Origin: Arenibacter sp. 6A1
GTDB lineage: Bacteria > Bacteroidota > Bacteroidia > Flavobacteriales > Flavobacteriaceae
DNA length: 64,000 nucleotides
Reading direction: 5' to 3'
Assembly: GCF_012272855.1 (NCBI RefSeq)
Contig: NZ_JAAXCQ010000016.1
Span: 1-64,000, forward strand
Shown: piece after piece, positions 44,041 to 52,941 of the stretch
Numbering within the stretch: the first letter of the stretch is position 1
Layout: each line of letters begins with the position of its first letter
Notes under the pieces: generated by a model
What the model saw: the letters and a program-made list of their open reading frames with translations, nothing else
Databases searched by the model: none
Told to the model about the DNA's origin: nothing
Program-made: the position numbers and the translations under genes

Positions 44041-44592
44041 TTAATTTTGAATATTAGTGGATTGTTTATCTATTTTTAAAATTGAAACAGTGGCTTTTAA
44101 AGGAATGTTGATGCCGATTTGATCATTGTCCCCGTGGTAGCCATAACCAAGGGAAGAAGGGATTAAAAAGGTAGCTGTTTCATTTTCTTTCAAAAGTTTT
44201 ACAGCGGTGCGCAAGCCGGGGAACAGCTCTTGTTTGTCTACCTTATATGTAATAATACCAATATCTTGCTGCGTGTAAATAGTGTCGTTTTCAAAACTTA
44301 CCAGATTGTATTGCAAGCTTACCAAATCATCTGTTTGCGGAAAATAGTCTGCCTGATCGTTCTTATTTACGTAATAATACCAAGATCCTCCACCGCTAGA
44401 AAAATACGTGTTTAGGGAATCTTGGGCTATGATTTTTTGCATCATAGCTTCTTCTATAGCCAATAAGTTTTTGTTTCGCTCTACAGACTGCTGTAAGATA
44501 TTGCCTGTTTTGACCTTAACAGGTCGGCGCGCCTCTGTTTCGGAACAACCGATAATGACTATCAAAAATGTAAAAAATAAGAGGTGTTTCAA
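44041..44592 (-). CDS. gldI: gliding motility-associated peptidyl-prolyl isomerase GldI
   Basis: A 183-residue lipoprotein with lipobox IIGC (Cys16). A helical N-terminal segment (residues 30-60) precedes an FKBP-type domain (about 80-180) with LFPGLRTAVKLLKENE and the SLGYGY motif. The size and the FKBP plus helix layout match GldI of Flavobacterium johnsoniae, a chaperone-like isomerase required for gliding and type IX secretion there. It is upstream of the cyclophilin-FKBP gene. The DHH phosphoesterase gene follows upstream across a 131-bp gap, a conserved neighbourhood. Confidence 0.82.
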   Translation of the reverse strand: MKHLLFFTFLIVIIGCSETEARRPVKVKTGNILQQSVERNKNLLAIEEAMMQKIIAQDSLNTYFSSGGGSWYYYVNKNDQADYFPQTDDLVSLQYNLVSFENDTIYTQQDIGIITYKVDKQELFPGLRTAVKLLKENETATFLIPSSLGYGYHGDNDQIGINIPLKATVSILKIDKQSTNIQN

Positions 44593-44723
44593 GCTTCTAG
44601 ATTTCAGTTATTGTAATTGAGTTAAACGATTTTTCTGTAAGAAAGGTATTAAAATTTTTCTTTACAAGCTGCAACAAATGGGTTTTGTATGAAGGCAGAC
44701 CTTCTTATGGCAATGATAATACT

Positions 44724-45740
44724 TTAGGCTTTCAAGGCATCTTTGTATTGTGGAAGCAAGGACTTAAAAAAGTTCGTTGTTTCTTCCATAGACACATCAC
44801 TACGTCCTCCTGATGCATTGGTATGGCCGCCACCGTTGAAATGATTTCTTGCAAATTCATTGACAGAAAAAGTCCCCTCTGACCTAAAGGATATTTTTAT
44901 GATGCCTTCTTCTTTGTTCTCTATGAAAATAACGGCAAATTTTATCCCTTCTAAGGTTAACCCGTAATTTACAAAACCTTCGGTATCTCCTTTTTTATAT
45001 TCCCATTGGTCTAACTCATCCTGCGACAAGGTGATATAAGTAGTATGGTATTCCTCTAAAATGACCATATTTTTTAAGGCACATCCCAGAAGATGCAATC
45101 TGCTTGGGGTATTGGTGTCGTACACCTTGTTATGGGCTTCGGTGTTTTTAGCCCCTTTGTCTATTAATTGGGCAACTACCTTATGGGTTCTGCTGGTAGT
45201 AGATGAAAATTTAAAGGAACCAGTATCGGTCATTATTCCGGTATATAGGCAAATTCCTATTTCCGGGTCAATGAGATCGGTATCGTTTAAGGCTTCTATA
45301 AAGTTATACACCATTTCACAAGTAGAACTCATACTTACGTCAGAGTACATGATTTGGGCGTAATCCGCAGGCTCTTGGTGGTGGTCAATCATTACAAAAG
45401 TAGCCGTTGCCTCTTCTAACAATGGTTGTAACTGACCAATTCTACCAAGGTGGTTGAAATCTAAAGTAAAAATTACCGAGGCATTGGAAATGAGTTCCTT
45501 GGCCGTAGATGCTTCCTTTTCATAATTGACGATTTTCTCACTTTCTGGCATCCATTTTAAAAACTTCGGGAAATCGTTAGGGGAAATAATGGTGGCCTCG
45601 TGTCCTTTTTTGCTCAGATAGTGCCATAGTCCTAAAGTGCTTCCAATAGCATCTCCATCAGGGTTCTTATGCGGAATAATAACAATTTTTTGTGGCGTGC
45701 CCAATAACGCCTTAATGGCTTGTGTAATCTCTAAATTCAT
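44724..45740 (-). CDS. DHH family phosphoesterase (NrnA-like)
   Basis: A 338-residue cytosolic enzyme of the DHH/DHHA1 superfamily, probably a nanoRNase/3',5'-bisphosphate (pAp) phosphatase. Motifs are HKNPDGDAIGS near 24, DFNHLGRIG near 95, the defining IDHHQEP near 118, and the DHHA1 GGGHTNASGG near 305 that binds the substrate phosphate. All metal ligands are visible. It is monocistronic or loosely linked to gldI, leftward. Confidence 0.88.
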   Translation of the reverse strand: MNLEITQAIKALLGTPQKIVIIPHKNPDGDAIGSTLGLWHYLSKKGHEATIISPNDFPKFLKWMPESEKIVNYEKEASTAKELISNASVIFTLDFNHLGRIGQLQPLLEEATATFVMIDHHQEPADYAQIMYSDVSMSSTCEMVYNFIEALNDTDLIDPEIGICLYTGIMTDTGSFKFSSTTSRTHKVVAQLIDKGAKNTEAHNKVYDTNTPSRLHLLGCALKNMVILEEYHTTYITLSQDELDQWEYKKGDTEGFVNYGLTLEGIKFAVIFIENKEEGIIKISFRSEGTFSVNEFARNHFNGGGHTNASGGRSDVSMEETTNFFKSLLPQYKDALKA

Positions 45741-46129
45741 GCGGGCTAAGATACAATTATTAGTATATACTTTTGTCCTAATAAAACTCTTTTTAAACCC
45801 TTGGATATAGCCTGCTGATATTAATTCTTGGTTGTTTTATTAAGTGGGGTGGGGTACTTGTGTCTAAGGTCGATATAGTAAAGCTTGTCATAAATTTAAT
45901 TTTAAAGAGGTGCTGTGTCTGCCTGAACTCCTAAACATATCAAAGAATTTGGATGTCTAGGATATATTAATGACAGGGAACGATTAAAACAAATCTTTAT
46001 AGTAGGTGTTCTTGGCTTTAATGAAGGGAAGAGAATAGATATACTTATTTTTTGTTGTTCTAATCTTTGGTTTAAAGGGTAATTAAAAGGGGTAAAGTGT
46101 TGGAAGTCTAGAGAGAAAACGATATTGTA
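45741..46129. other. gene-free gap between the DHH gene and ndk
   Basis: About 390 bases, AT-rich, with no coding frame I trust and no tRNA. A minus-strand frame of 134 codons (45902-46306) extends into ndk antisense and has no recognisable domain, so it is not called. The ndk promoter closes the gap. Confidence 0.5.
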
Positions 46130-46159
46130 TTGTGAGTTGAAGAATAAAACGTATTTTTG
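46130..46159 (+). promoter_or_regulatory. ndk promoter
   Basis: TTG at 46130-46132, a 19-base spacer and TATTTTTG at 46152-46159 match the consensus; the ATG at 46176 follows after 16 bases. Confidence 0.7.
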
Positions 46160-46175
46160 CCGAAAATTAAAAAAA

Positions 46176-46595
46176 ATGATCACAAACAGAACATTTACCA
46201 TGATTAAGCCTGATGCTGTTGAAAACGGACATATCGGTGGAATCTTGGAAAAAATATCCTCAGCTGGATTTAAAATCGTAGCTATGAAGTATACGCAATT
46301 GAGCACAAGAGATGCTGAAGCGTTTTATGCTGTTCATAGCGAGCGTCCATTTTTTGGAGAATTGGTTGAATTTATGACCAGAGGTCCTATTGTAGCTGCT
46401 ATTTTAGAAAAGGACAATGCCGTTGAAGATTTTCGTGCTTTAATTGGAGCCACGAATCCTGCAGAGGCAGCAGAAGGAACTATCCGTAAATTATTTGCAA
46501 CCTCCATAGGGGAAAATGCAGTTCACGGTTCGGATAGTGATGAGAATGCCGCTATTGAAGGCGCATTTCATTTTTCTGGAAGAGAAATTTTCTAG
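46176..46595 (+). CDS. ndk: nucleoside diphosphate kinase
   Basis: A 139-residue enzyme that balances NTP pools by transferring phosphate from ATP to NDPs. Visible are the N-terminal [11 protein letters not shown], Tyr-containing [26 protein letters not shown] and the catalytic His in [12 protein letters not shown] (near 115). The ATG at 46176 lies after a consensus promoter; a start 51 bases earlier would fall inside the promoter box and is rejected. Length is normal. It has a strong terminator shared with DUF721. Confidence 0.95.
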   Translation: MITNRTFTMIKPDAVENGHIGGILEKISSAGFKIVAMKYTQLSTRDAEAFYAVHSERPFFGELVEFMTRGPIVAAILEKDNAVEDFRALIGATNPAEAAEGTIRKLFATSIGENAVHGSDSDENAAIEGAFHFSGREIF

Positions 46596-46610
46596 TCAAA
46601 GAAATACATA

Positions 46611-46642
46611 AAAAAAAGCCAGCTGAACCAGCTGGCTTTTTT
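46611..46642. terminator. bidirectional terminator between ndk and the DUF721 gene
   Basis: Stem GCCAGCTG with CAGCTGGC (46618-46625 with 46629-46636), extended by A-T pairs into a seven-A run before and a six-T run after. The core sequence matches that of the rny terminator. Confidence 0.9.
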
Positions 46643-46663
46643 AGTTTAAAGACTATCCATATG

Positions 46664-46960
46664 TTATCGCAAAACGATTTTTGTGATGAGGTCTTTGCCA
46701 AGCTCTTCGTTGAGCATGCTTATGATTTTTGATTTTCCGTGACTTAATTCTTCTCTTAAGACAGATGATGACAAGGAAACAAATAAAGTGTCATTTCTTA
46801 GTTCTATTGCGGTGGTATAGTTGTTTACCCCGTTTCCCATTAGGTTTTTCCATGCTTCTTGGGCATTTACCTTGTCAATTCCTTTTTGGAGGCCTTTTTC
46901 GGAAATGAATTGTTGTAACGCTTCCCCTAATTTTAAGTTGTCATTTTTTCTTTTAGCCAT
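46664..46960 (-). CDS. DUF721 domain-containing protein
   Basis: A 98-residue soluble protein matching DUF721, with LGEALQQFISEKGL at its start, W-K-x-x-G in AWKNLMGNGV near 49, then the SLSSSVLREEL strand-helix near 72. DUF721 proteins are thought to bind nucleic acid and commonly lie near recF or secA, but the role is undefined. Its ATG overlaps the previous stop by one base (TAATG). It is last in the recF-lipoprotein-DUF721 run. Confidence 0.82.
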   Translation of the reverse strand: MAKRKNDNLKLGEALQQFISEKGLQKGIDKVNAQEAWKNLMGNGVNNYTTAIELRNDTLFVSLSSSVLREELSHGKSKIISMLNEELGKDLITKIVLR

Positions 46961-47379
46961 TATTCAGTGATGTTAATGGGTTGGAATCGTTTGTATTGAT
47001 AGTGTATGTTTTCGCTATTACTGACGGTAAAACTATTTTCGGAAATGCTTATTAACTGCTCCCGCCAATCGCTTAGATCGGTTTTATAGTGTAGGGTAAA
47101 AACACCGTCTTTTTCATAGATGGTAAAATTCTCGGCATCATTGGAGGTTTCGTAAGTTCCGTCAAATTTTGGGTACATTTTTTTGCGAAATCCTTCTGAA
47201 TCTTTTAATTCAATATAATCTATACTGGTATTCACTGTATAGGTTTTGGTGCTGCCATCAGGAAAAGTAACCTTTTGAATTTCCCAATATCCGTTTATCA
47301 GATTTAAGTCGGCCTTGGTAACCTTGGAGCTACAAGAGCTCAATATTATAAGCGCAAATATAACAACTAAATTTCTCAT
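46960..47379 (-). CDS. lipocalin-like lipoprotein
   Basis: A 139-residue lipoprotein; I use the ATG at 47379 so that it opens with a signal peptide MRNLVVIFALIILSSC, lipidated at Cys16. The mature domain has the G-x-W motif (NGYWEIQ) of a lipocalin and about eight beta strands, ending in HYQYKRF. It starts one base after the recF stop and overlaps the DUF721 start. A lipocalin-like small-molecule carrier is plausible but not proven. Confidence 0.75.
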   Translation of the reverse strand: MRNLVVIFALIILSSCSSKVTKADLNLINGYWEIQKVTFPDGSTKTYTVNTSIDYIELKDSEGFRKKMYPKFDGTYETSNDAENFTIYEKDGVFTLHYKTDLSDWREQLISISENSFTVSNSENIHYQYKRFQPINITE

Positions 47380-47380
47380 G

Positions 47381-48460
47381 CTATAGGTTGAAAATTTTAT
47401 AAGATTGATGTATGTTTTTGATAATATTCTCCGTTCTTTCTGCATGGGTATCGCTTAGAAAAATCTGACCAAAGTTTTCTTCGTCCACTAGTCGAATAAT
47501 ATGCGCCACCCTATTTTCGTCCAATTTGTCAAAAATATCATCTAAAAGCAATAAAGGAGTAGTATTGGCCTGTTTTTTTATAAAATAAAATTGGGCTAAT
47601 TTTAAAGCTATCAAGAACGATTTTTGCTGACCCTGACTACCAAATTTCTTAATTGGGTGACCATCGATTTCAAAACTTAGGTCGTCCTTATGGATTCCGA
47701 CGCCAGTATATTGAAGAGCTCTGTCTTTGTCCAGATTTTTCTCTAATAAGGTTAATAGGTCTTCTTGTATTAGTTTGCTGTCATATAATAGGTTGACTGG
47801 TTCTTTGTTTCCCGAAATGACAGCGTACTGTTCCTTAAAAATAGGGATAAATACTTTAAGAAAGGCTACTCTTTTTGCAAATATTTCGGAGCCGTATTGA
47901 TGCAGTTGTTCATTGTATACGGCTAAATTGGTCTTGTTAAAAGTTTGGTTTAGAAAGAAGTACTTTAAGAGGGAATTCCTTTGCGAAAGTATTCTGTTGT
48001 AATTGATTAAACTCTCTAAGTATTGTTTGTCGGATTGCGAAATCACTCCGTCTATAAACTTTCTTCTGGTTTCACTCCCTTCGATGATCAAATCCCGATC
48101 GGCAGGAGAAATTATGACTAAGGGTAAAAAGCCAATGTGATCCGAAAATTTTTCATACGCCTTTCCGTTGCGTTTTATGATCTTTTTCGCGCCTTTTTTT
48201 AGACTACAAAGTATTCGTTCTTCCCTATCGTTTTTCTGGAACTCCCCGTCGATCACAAAAAAATCTTCGCCATGTCTTATGTTTTGGCTGGCAATAGGGT
48301 TAAAATAACTCTTGCCAAAGGAGAGATGGTAAATAGCATCTAATACATTTGTTTTCCCAATACCATTATCTCCGACAAAACAGTTGATCTTATTGTCGAA
48401 CTCAAAACTTTTAGAAGAAAAGTTTTTATAATTTATAAGTGATAATTTTTTTAAAAACAT
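47381..48460 (-). CDS. recF: DNA replication/repair protein RecF
   Basis: A 359-residue SMC-like ATPase acting with RecO/RecR to load RecA at gaps. It has Walker [10 protein letters not shown] near 29-37, a Q-loop, the signature [12 protein letters not shown] near 265 and Walker [16 protein letters not shown] near 300. The N-terminal LINYKNF is typical. Unlike the textbook order, it is not next to dnaA/dnaN here but heads a leftward operon with the lipocalin-like lipoprotein and DUF721. Confidence 0.93.
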   Translation of the reverse strand: MFLKKLSLINYKNFSSKSFEFDNKINCFVGDNGIGKTNVLDAIYHLSFGKSYFNPIASQNIRHGEDFFVIDGEFQKNDREERILCSLKKGAKKIIKRNGKAYEKFSDHIGFLPLVIISPADRDLIIEGSETRRKFIDGVISQSDKQYLESLINYNRILSQRNSLLKYFFLNQTFNKTNLAVYNEQLHQYGSEIFAKRVAFLKVFIPIFKEQYAVISGNKEPVNLLYDSKLIQEDLLTLLEKNLDKDRALQYTGVGIHKDDLSFEIDGHPIKKFGSQGQQKSFLIALKLAQFYFIKKQANTTPLLLLDDIFDKLDENRVAHIIRLVDEENFGQIFLSDTHAERTENIIKNIHQSYKIFNL

Positions 48461-48565
48461 TCTGCGAAGTAAAGATTTTATTTTTCACTAGCTTAGCAAA
48501 CGGCAAAATAATAAAGATTCAAAAAAATATCGATTGAATTGGTGTTCGATATTGGATAAAAACTA

Positions 48566-48573
48566 TATTTTTG
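48566..48573 (+). promoter_or_regulatory. TAnnTTTG box of the TPR-ribH operon
   Basis: TATTTTTG lies 22 bases before the ATG at 48596. A TTG at 48539-48541 is 24 bases upstream, slightly long. Confidence 0.5.
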
Positions 48574-48595
48574 CCCGATTCATAAACTAAAAAAT

Positions 48596-49360
48596 ATGGC
48601 AACTTACAAGAAAAAAGGGTTCAAACCGAAAAACAAGGAGGAAGAAATTCAATTGAATGAGCAAGAAAGTACTACTGCGGAAGTCTTTAGCTCCTTGGAT
48701 GAAGGCGCTTCTAGGTCCGAAGAATGGGTTTCTAGAAATCAAAAATACATTCTTGGTGTAATTGGTGTAGTTGCTGTGGCTGTTTTGGGGTATTTGGCAT
48801 ATTTTCAATTTGTTCAAAAGCCAAAAGAGGCAAGTGCAGCGAACGAGATGTTATATCCACAACAATATTTTGACATGGCCCTAGAAGGTTCTGTCGAAAA
48901 AGATTCCTTGTTTACTTTAGCTTTGGATGGAGCAGAAGGAAAATACGGTTTCTTAGATATTATCGAAGAATACAATGGGACCAAGGCTGCCAATTTAGCC
49001 AAATATTCTGCAGGTATGGCGTATTTAAACATGCAGAAGTATGACGATGCTATTAAGTATTTAGAAGACTTTTCTTCTCCAGATATGATTTTAGGCGCTT
49101 TGGCAAAAGGTGGATTAGGAGATGCATTTTTGCAATTGAACCAGCCTGCCGATGCTTTAGGGTATTATGAAAGTGCTATAGCACATAGTACGAACGATTT
49201 TACAACGCCAAAGTTTTTGTACAAAGCAGGTGTGACTGCCATGGAGTTAGGGAAAAATAATAAGGCTCTAGGGTATTTTAATAGGATAAAAGAAGAGTTT
49301 GGCACTTCTAATGAGGCCAGAAATATAGACGCCTTTATAGGTAAGGCTAAAACCAACTAA
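48596..49360 (+). CDS. membrane-anchored TPR protein (YfgM-like)
   Basis: A 254-residue protein. A charged N-terminal cytoplasmic region (1-50) is followed by one transmembrane helix (about 53-72) and a periplasmic part with four or so TPR units (about 105-245: SAGMAYLNMQKYDDAIKYLE, then FLQLNQPADALGYYESAIAH). This topology resembles YfgM, a periplasmic chaperone-network ancillary subunit, but orthology is not proven. It is first in an operon two bases before ribH. Confidence 0.8.
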   Translation: MATYKKKGFKPKNKEEEIQLNEQESTTAEVFSSLDEGASRSEEWVSRNQKYILGVIGVVAVAVLGYLAYFQFVQKPKEASAANEMLYPQQYFDMALEGSVEKDSLFTLALDGAEGKYGFLDIIEEYNGTKAANLAKYSAGMAYLNMQKYDDAIKYLEDFSSPDMILGALAKGGLGDAFLQLNQPADALGYYESAIAHSTNDFTTPKFLYKAGVTAMELGKNNKALGYFNRIKEEFGTSNEARNIDAFIGKAKTN

Positions 49361-49362
49361 GA

Positions 49363-49845
49363 ATGGCTACGGCTAATAAGAACTTATCGGTTTACGATAA
49401 AAACACTATCCCGAACGCAAGTAAGTTTCGATTTGGGATAGTTGTTGCTGAATGGAACCCTGCGATTACCGAAGGGCTTTACAATGGAGCTATCGAAGCT
49501 TTATTGGATTGTGGTGCTCAGGCGGAAAATATTATTCGCTGGAATGTTCCCGGGAGTTTTGAACTTACCTATGGATGTAAGAAAATGGCAAAAACCCAAG
49601 AAGTTGATGCTGTTATTGCCATTGGAAGTGTAATTCAAGGTGAGACCAAACATTTTGATTTTGTTTGTAGTGCTACGGCGCAAGGCATCAAGGATTTAAA
49701 CGTGCAGTTAGATGTTCCGGTAATATTTTGTGTATTGACGGATAATAATATGCAACAGTCATTGGAGCGAAGTGGAGGTATTCACGGAAATAAGGGTACA
49801 GAAGCAGCAATTGCTGCCATAAAAATGGTCACTTTAGGGGCTTAA
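49363..49845 (+). CDS. ribH: 6,7-dimethyl-8-ribityllumazine synthase
   Basis: A 160-residue lumazine synthase, the penultimate enzyme of riboflavin synthesis, forming icosahedral or pentameric shells. Visible are VAEWNPAITEGL near 28 (substrate-binding Trp), PGSFELTYGCKKM near 62, IGSVIQGETKHFD near 87 with the catalytic His, and GIHGNKGTEAA near 138. The start is two bases after the TPR gene. No FMN riboswitch lies upstream; the other rib genes are elsewhere. Confidence 0.95.
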   Translation: MATANKNLSVYDKNTIPNASKFRFGIVVAEWNPAITEGLYNGAIEALLDCGAQAENIIRWNVPGSFELTYGCKKMAKTQEVDAVIAIGSVIQGETKHFDFVCSATAQGIKDLNVQLDVPVIFCVLTDNNMQQSLERSGGIHGNKGTEAAIAAIKMVTLGA

Positions 49846-50031
49846 ATCCTCAAAGGACAGGGAGGACGTTCACTTACGGATCCCGGGTATTCGTACCGCT
49901 TTAGGCAAAGAGCCATATTCTTTCCTGAAGTATACTATTACTTATAAAAAAATCTATGTATAACAGCCAAAATGTGTATATCTTTTAACATTTTTTGGCT
50001 GTATATCTACTACATATTTTTTCATTTTGAG

Positions 50032-50039
50032 TAACTTTG
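50032..50039 (+). promoter_or_regulatory. TAnnTTTG box of the small-protein-mutL operon
   Basis: TAACTTTG lies 14 bases before the ATG at 50054. A longer frame that starts at a TTG (50027) would overlap this box and is discounted. Confidence 0.45.
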
Positions 50040-50053
50040 GAACAATAAGTATT

Positions 50054-50341
50054 ATGGGAAAGTTTTCAAAATTACGCAAGAATAAAAAGTTCGATTATAC
50101 GCCTCGTTACTACAAGGATCAAGGCGAGGGAAGTCCTTTTAAAATTGAGCATAAATTCGATAAATTTAGGCCTACCCTAGATGGGCGAACTGGTTTAAAG
50201 GGAAAGTTCAGCAGGGCCATGGACGATTTTAAACAAAAGGGTAATCGAAGTCAAAATATTCGGTTACTAGTGATCATCGCTATTCTTGTATTTATTTTTC
50301 TATTTATAATCGATTTCGATTTATCTATATTCAAACCTTAA
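50054..50341 (+). CDS. small single-helix membrane protein upstream of mutL
   Basis: A 95-residue protein; I use the ATG at 50054. A basic, aromatic N-terminal region (1-70, KKFDYTPRYYKDQGEG) leads to one C-terminal transmembrane helix (about 72-90). This is a tail-anchored layout. The N-terminal motif with DYTPRYYK is often seen in this position before mutL in Flavobacteriaceae; no function is known. Its stop is two bases before the mutL ATG, so the two are co-translated. Confidence 0.72.
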   Translation: MGKFSKLRKNKKFDYTPRYYKDQGEGSPFKIEHKFDKFRPTLDGRTGLKGKFSRAMDDFKQKGNRSQNIRLLVIIAILVFIFLFIIDFDLSIFKP

Positions 50342-50343
50342 CA

Positions 50344-52194
50344 ATGGCAGATATTATAAAACTCTTGCCAGATCATGTTGCCAACCAAATTGCGGCGGGA
50401 GAAGTGGTGCAAAGACCAGCTTCTGTGGTAAAGGAACTTTTGGAAAACGCTATTGATGCTGGAGCTACTACCATAAAATTAGTGATCAAAGAAGGTGGGA
50501 AAACCTTGATCCAAGTAATTGACGATGGGGTGGGAATGAGCGCTACAGACGCCCGATTAAGCTTTGAACGGCATGCTACTTCTAAAATTCAAAAAGCAGA
50601 GGATCTATTCAACTTACATACAAAGGGGTTTAGAGGAGAGGCCCTGGCCTCTATTGCTGCTATTGCCCACGTAGAAATGCACACCAAAACAGAGGAAGAT
50701 GAAGTAGGTGCCCATTTAAAAATAGAAGGTAGTACCATTGTTTCACAAGAAGTTGCTGTGACTCCAAAGGGGACTTCTATGATGGTGAAAAATCTGTTTT
50801 TCAATATTCCTGCACGACGTAATTTTTTAAAATCAAGTCAGGTCGAACTTCGTCATATTATTGAAGAGTTTCAAAGGGTAAGTCTAGCACACGCCGGTAT
50901 TTCCTTTCATTTCTATAATAATGGGAACGAGTTGTTTAATTTGCCTAGTTCCAACCACAGGCAACGTATTGTCAATCTTTTTGGAGGGAAAATAAAAGAA
51001 AAATTAGTGCCTGTAGATGAAGAAACTCAGGTAGTGACTATTAGTGGGTTCATAAATAAACCAGAATATGCCAAGAAGAGTAGGGGAGAACAGTTTTTCT
51101 TTGTCAACGATAGGTTTATAAGAAGCCCATATCTTCATCATGCAGTGGTGTCGGCCTTCGATGGCCTTATAAAAAAAGAAAATCATCCTGGATATTTTTT
51201 ATATCTCACAGTTGACCCAGCGTCTATCGATATCAATATTCATCCGACAAAGACTGAAATTAAGTTTGACGATGAACATACCTTATACGCTATTCTTAGA
51301 TCTACGATAAAACATAGTTTAGGGCAGTTTAATGTAATGCCTTCCTTGGACTTTGATAAGAATCAGAACTTGGAAACGCCTTATGAATACAAGGATAAAT
51401 TGGTTCAGCAGCCTAAAATAAATGTAGATTCTAACTTCAATCCTTTTAAGGAAGAGATGCTTAGGACCAATTATAGGCCTAATTTTCAAAAACAACCTAC
51501 CAAGGGTTGGGAAAGCATGTATGTTGGGATCGATGCCGAGGACGATGAAAAAGAAGCGGATACTAGTATAACCTATGAGTCAGATACTATTACCGGTTCA
51601 ATTTTCGAAGGGAAAAAATCGAATTTCGAAACTGCCTCCACCACCTTTCAACTTAGAAGGAAATATATAGTAACGACCATAAAATCGGGTATGGTGGTTA
51701 TAGATCAAAGCAGGGCTCATCAAAGGGTGCTCTATGAGCGTTTTTTGAAAAACATTACCATTAAAGGTGGGGTCAGTCAACAATTGTTATTTCCATTAAG
51801 ATTGGCTTTTACAAAATCAGATTGTGCTATCATCCAAGAGATTAAAGAAAATCTTATCACGGTAGGATTTGTTTTTGGGGCCATAGAGGAAGAGGAAGTA
51901 GAGATTACCGGAGTGCCCTTGTCGGTACCGGAAAGTGAAGTGGGAATGATTTTAGATCAATTGATATCAGATTACCAACAAGATTTTGTGGTGGACGGTT
52001 TTTCTCAAACGGATGTTTTGTCAAAAACACTGTCAAAATCTTTAGCAGTAAAAACCGGTGAAATATTGGATAGTGATTCCCAATTGGCTTTGGTAAACGA
52101 TTTGTTTGCTTGTAAGGAATCGGGAGTTAGTCCTTTTAATAAACCAATATACGTGACCATAACGGAGAGCGATATTGATAAAAAATTTTTATAA
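50344..52194 (+). CDS. mutL: DNA mismatch repair protein MutL
   Basis: A 616-residue mismatch-repair GHKL ATPase. The N-terminal ATPase is intact: VKELLENAIDAGAT near 31, DDGVGM near 60, ERHATSKI near 75 and TKGFRGEALASI near 93. The C-terminal dimerisation domain (about 430-616) should contain the endonuclease motif DQHA(x)2E(x)4E, but the aligned segment is DQSRAHQRVLYE (454-465), with Ser for the metal His and Gln for the first Glu. The second conserved motif (CPHGRP) is SPFNKP (596-601). It therefore probably lacks nicking activity. It lies in the operon before the rhomboids. Confidence 0.92.
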   Translation: MADIIKLLPDHVANQIAAGEVVQRPASVVKELLENAIDAGATTIKLVIKEGGKTLIQVIDDGVGMSATDARLSFERHATSKIQKAEDLFNLHTKGFRGEALASIAAIAHVEMHTKTEEDEVGAHLKIEGSTIVSQEVAVTPKGTSMMVKNLFFNIPARRNFLKSSQVELRHIIEEFQRVSLAHAGISFHFYNNGNELFNLPSSNHRQRIVNLFGGKIKEKLVPVDEETQVVTISGFINKPEYAKKSRGEQFFFVNDRFIRSPYLHHAVVSAFDGLIKKENHPGYFLYLTVDPASIDINIHPTKTEIKFDDEHTLYAILRSTIKHSLGQFNVMPSLDFDKNQNLETPYEYKDKLVQQPKINVDSNFNPFKEEMLRTNYRPNFQKQPTKGWESMYVGIDAEDDEKEADTSITYESDTITGSIFEGKKSNFETASTTFQLRRKYIVTTIKSGMVVIDQSRAHQRVLYERFLKNITIKGGVSQQLLFPLRLAFTKSDCAIIQEIKENLITVGFVFGAIEEEEVEITGVPLSVPESEVGMILDQLISDYQQDFVVDGFSQTDVLSKTLSKSLAVKTGEILDSDSQLALVNDLFACKESGVSPFNKPIYVTITESDIDKKFL

Positions 52195-52941
52195 ATGGGT
52201 AGAGTGACGGACGCTGTAAAGCATTTGATTATAATTAACGTGTTGTTCTTTATGGCAACACAATTATACGGAGATCAAATGTATCAGTGGTTTTCCCTTT
52301 GGTTTCCTAAAAACGGAAATTTTGGATTATGGCAGGTGATTTCTCATATGTTTATGCATGGTGGGTTTATGCATATTGTATTTAATATGTACGCCTTATG
52401 GGCTTTTGGGTCTCCTTTAGAACAAATGTGGGGCAGAAATAAATTTTTCTTTTTTTATTTTTCTGCCGGAATTGGGGCGGCGCTTATCCATACTGGAGTA
52501 AATTATTACTATTTTAATGAAGGAATGGATGCCATATTGAGTTCTGGGATCTCTAAAGAACAAGTATTGGAGGTAGTATCTAGTGGAAAATATAGTCCCA
52601 GTTGGTACGAATTGGCCTCTAAGAGTACAATTGATAACTTTTTAAGTTCTTTTAGTACTCCCGCGGTAGGGGCTTCTGGCGCAATTTATGGTATATTAGT
52701 GGCATTTGGAATGTCTTATCCCAATAGTGAGCTGTTTTTAATGTTTGTGCCTGTACCGGTGAAAGCAAAGTATTTTATACCGGTGCTTATAGGGATCGAT
52801 CTATTTTCGGGAGTGACAGGATATTCTATTTTTGGAAATGGCATAGCGCATTTTGCCCATGTAGGCGGGGCTTTGTTTGGATTTTTAATGATGTGGTATT
52901 GGAAAAAAAATCAGTTTAATAGTAAGCGTTGGGATAGATAA
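52195..52941 (+). CDS. rhomboid family intramembrane serine protease (first of two)
   Basis: A 248-residue polytopic protease. The catalytic Ser is in VGASGAIYG (S161) and the catalytic His in FAHVGG (H222). The conserved helix-2 motif HMFMHGGFMHIVFNM (near 51-65) gives the extra His/Asn. Between about residues 100 and 155 lies a longer hydrophilic insert than usual for the family. Its ATG directly follows the mutL stop. It cleaves unknown membrane substrates. Confidence 0.9.
   Translation: MGRVTDAVKHLIIINVLFFMATQLYGDQMYQWFSLWFPKNGNFGLWQVISHMFMHGGFMHIVFNMYALWAFGSPLEQMWGRNKFFFFYFSAGIGAALIHTGVNYYYFNEGMDAILSSGISKEQVLEVVSSGKYSPSWYELASKSTIDNFLSSFSTPAVGASGAIYGILVAFGMSYPNSELFLMFVPVPVKAKYFIPVLIGIDLFSGVTGYSIFGNGIAHFAHVGGALFGFLMMWYWKKNQFNSKRWDR

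Noticed and set aside
45902-46306. 134-codon minus-strand frame before ndk
   Set aside because: It overlaps the ndk promoter and coding start in antisense, has no recognisable domain, and composition is not typical of the neighbours.
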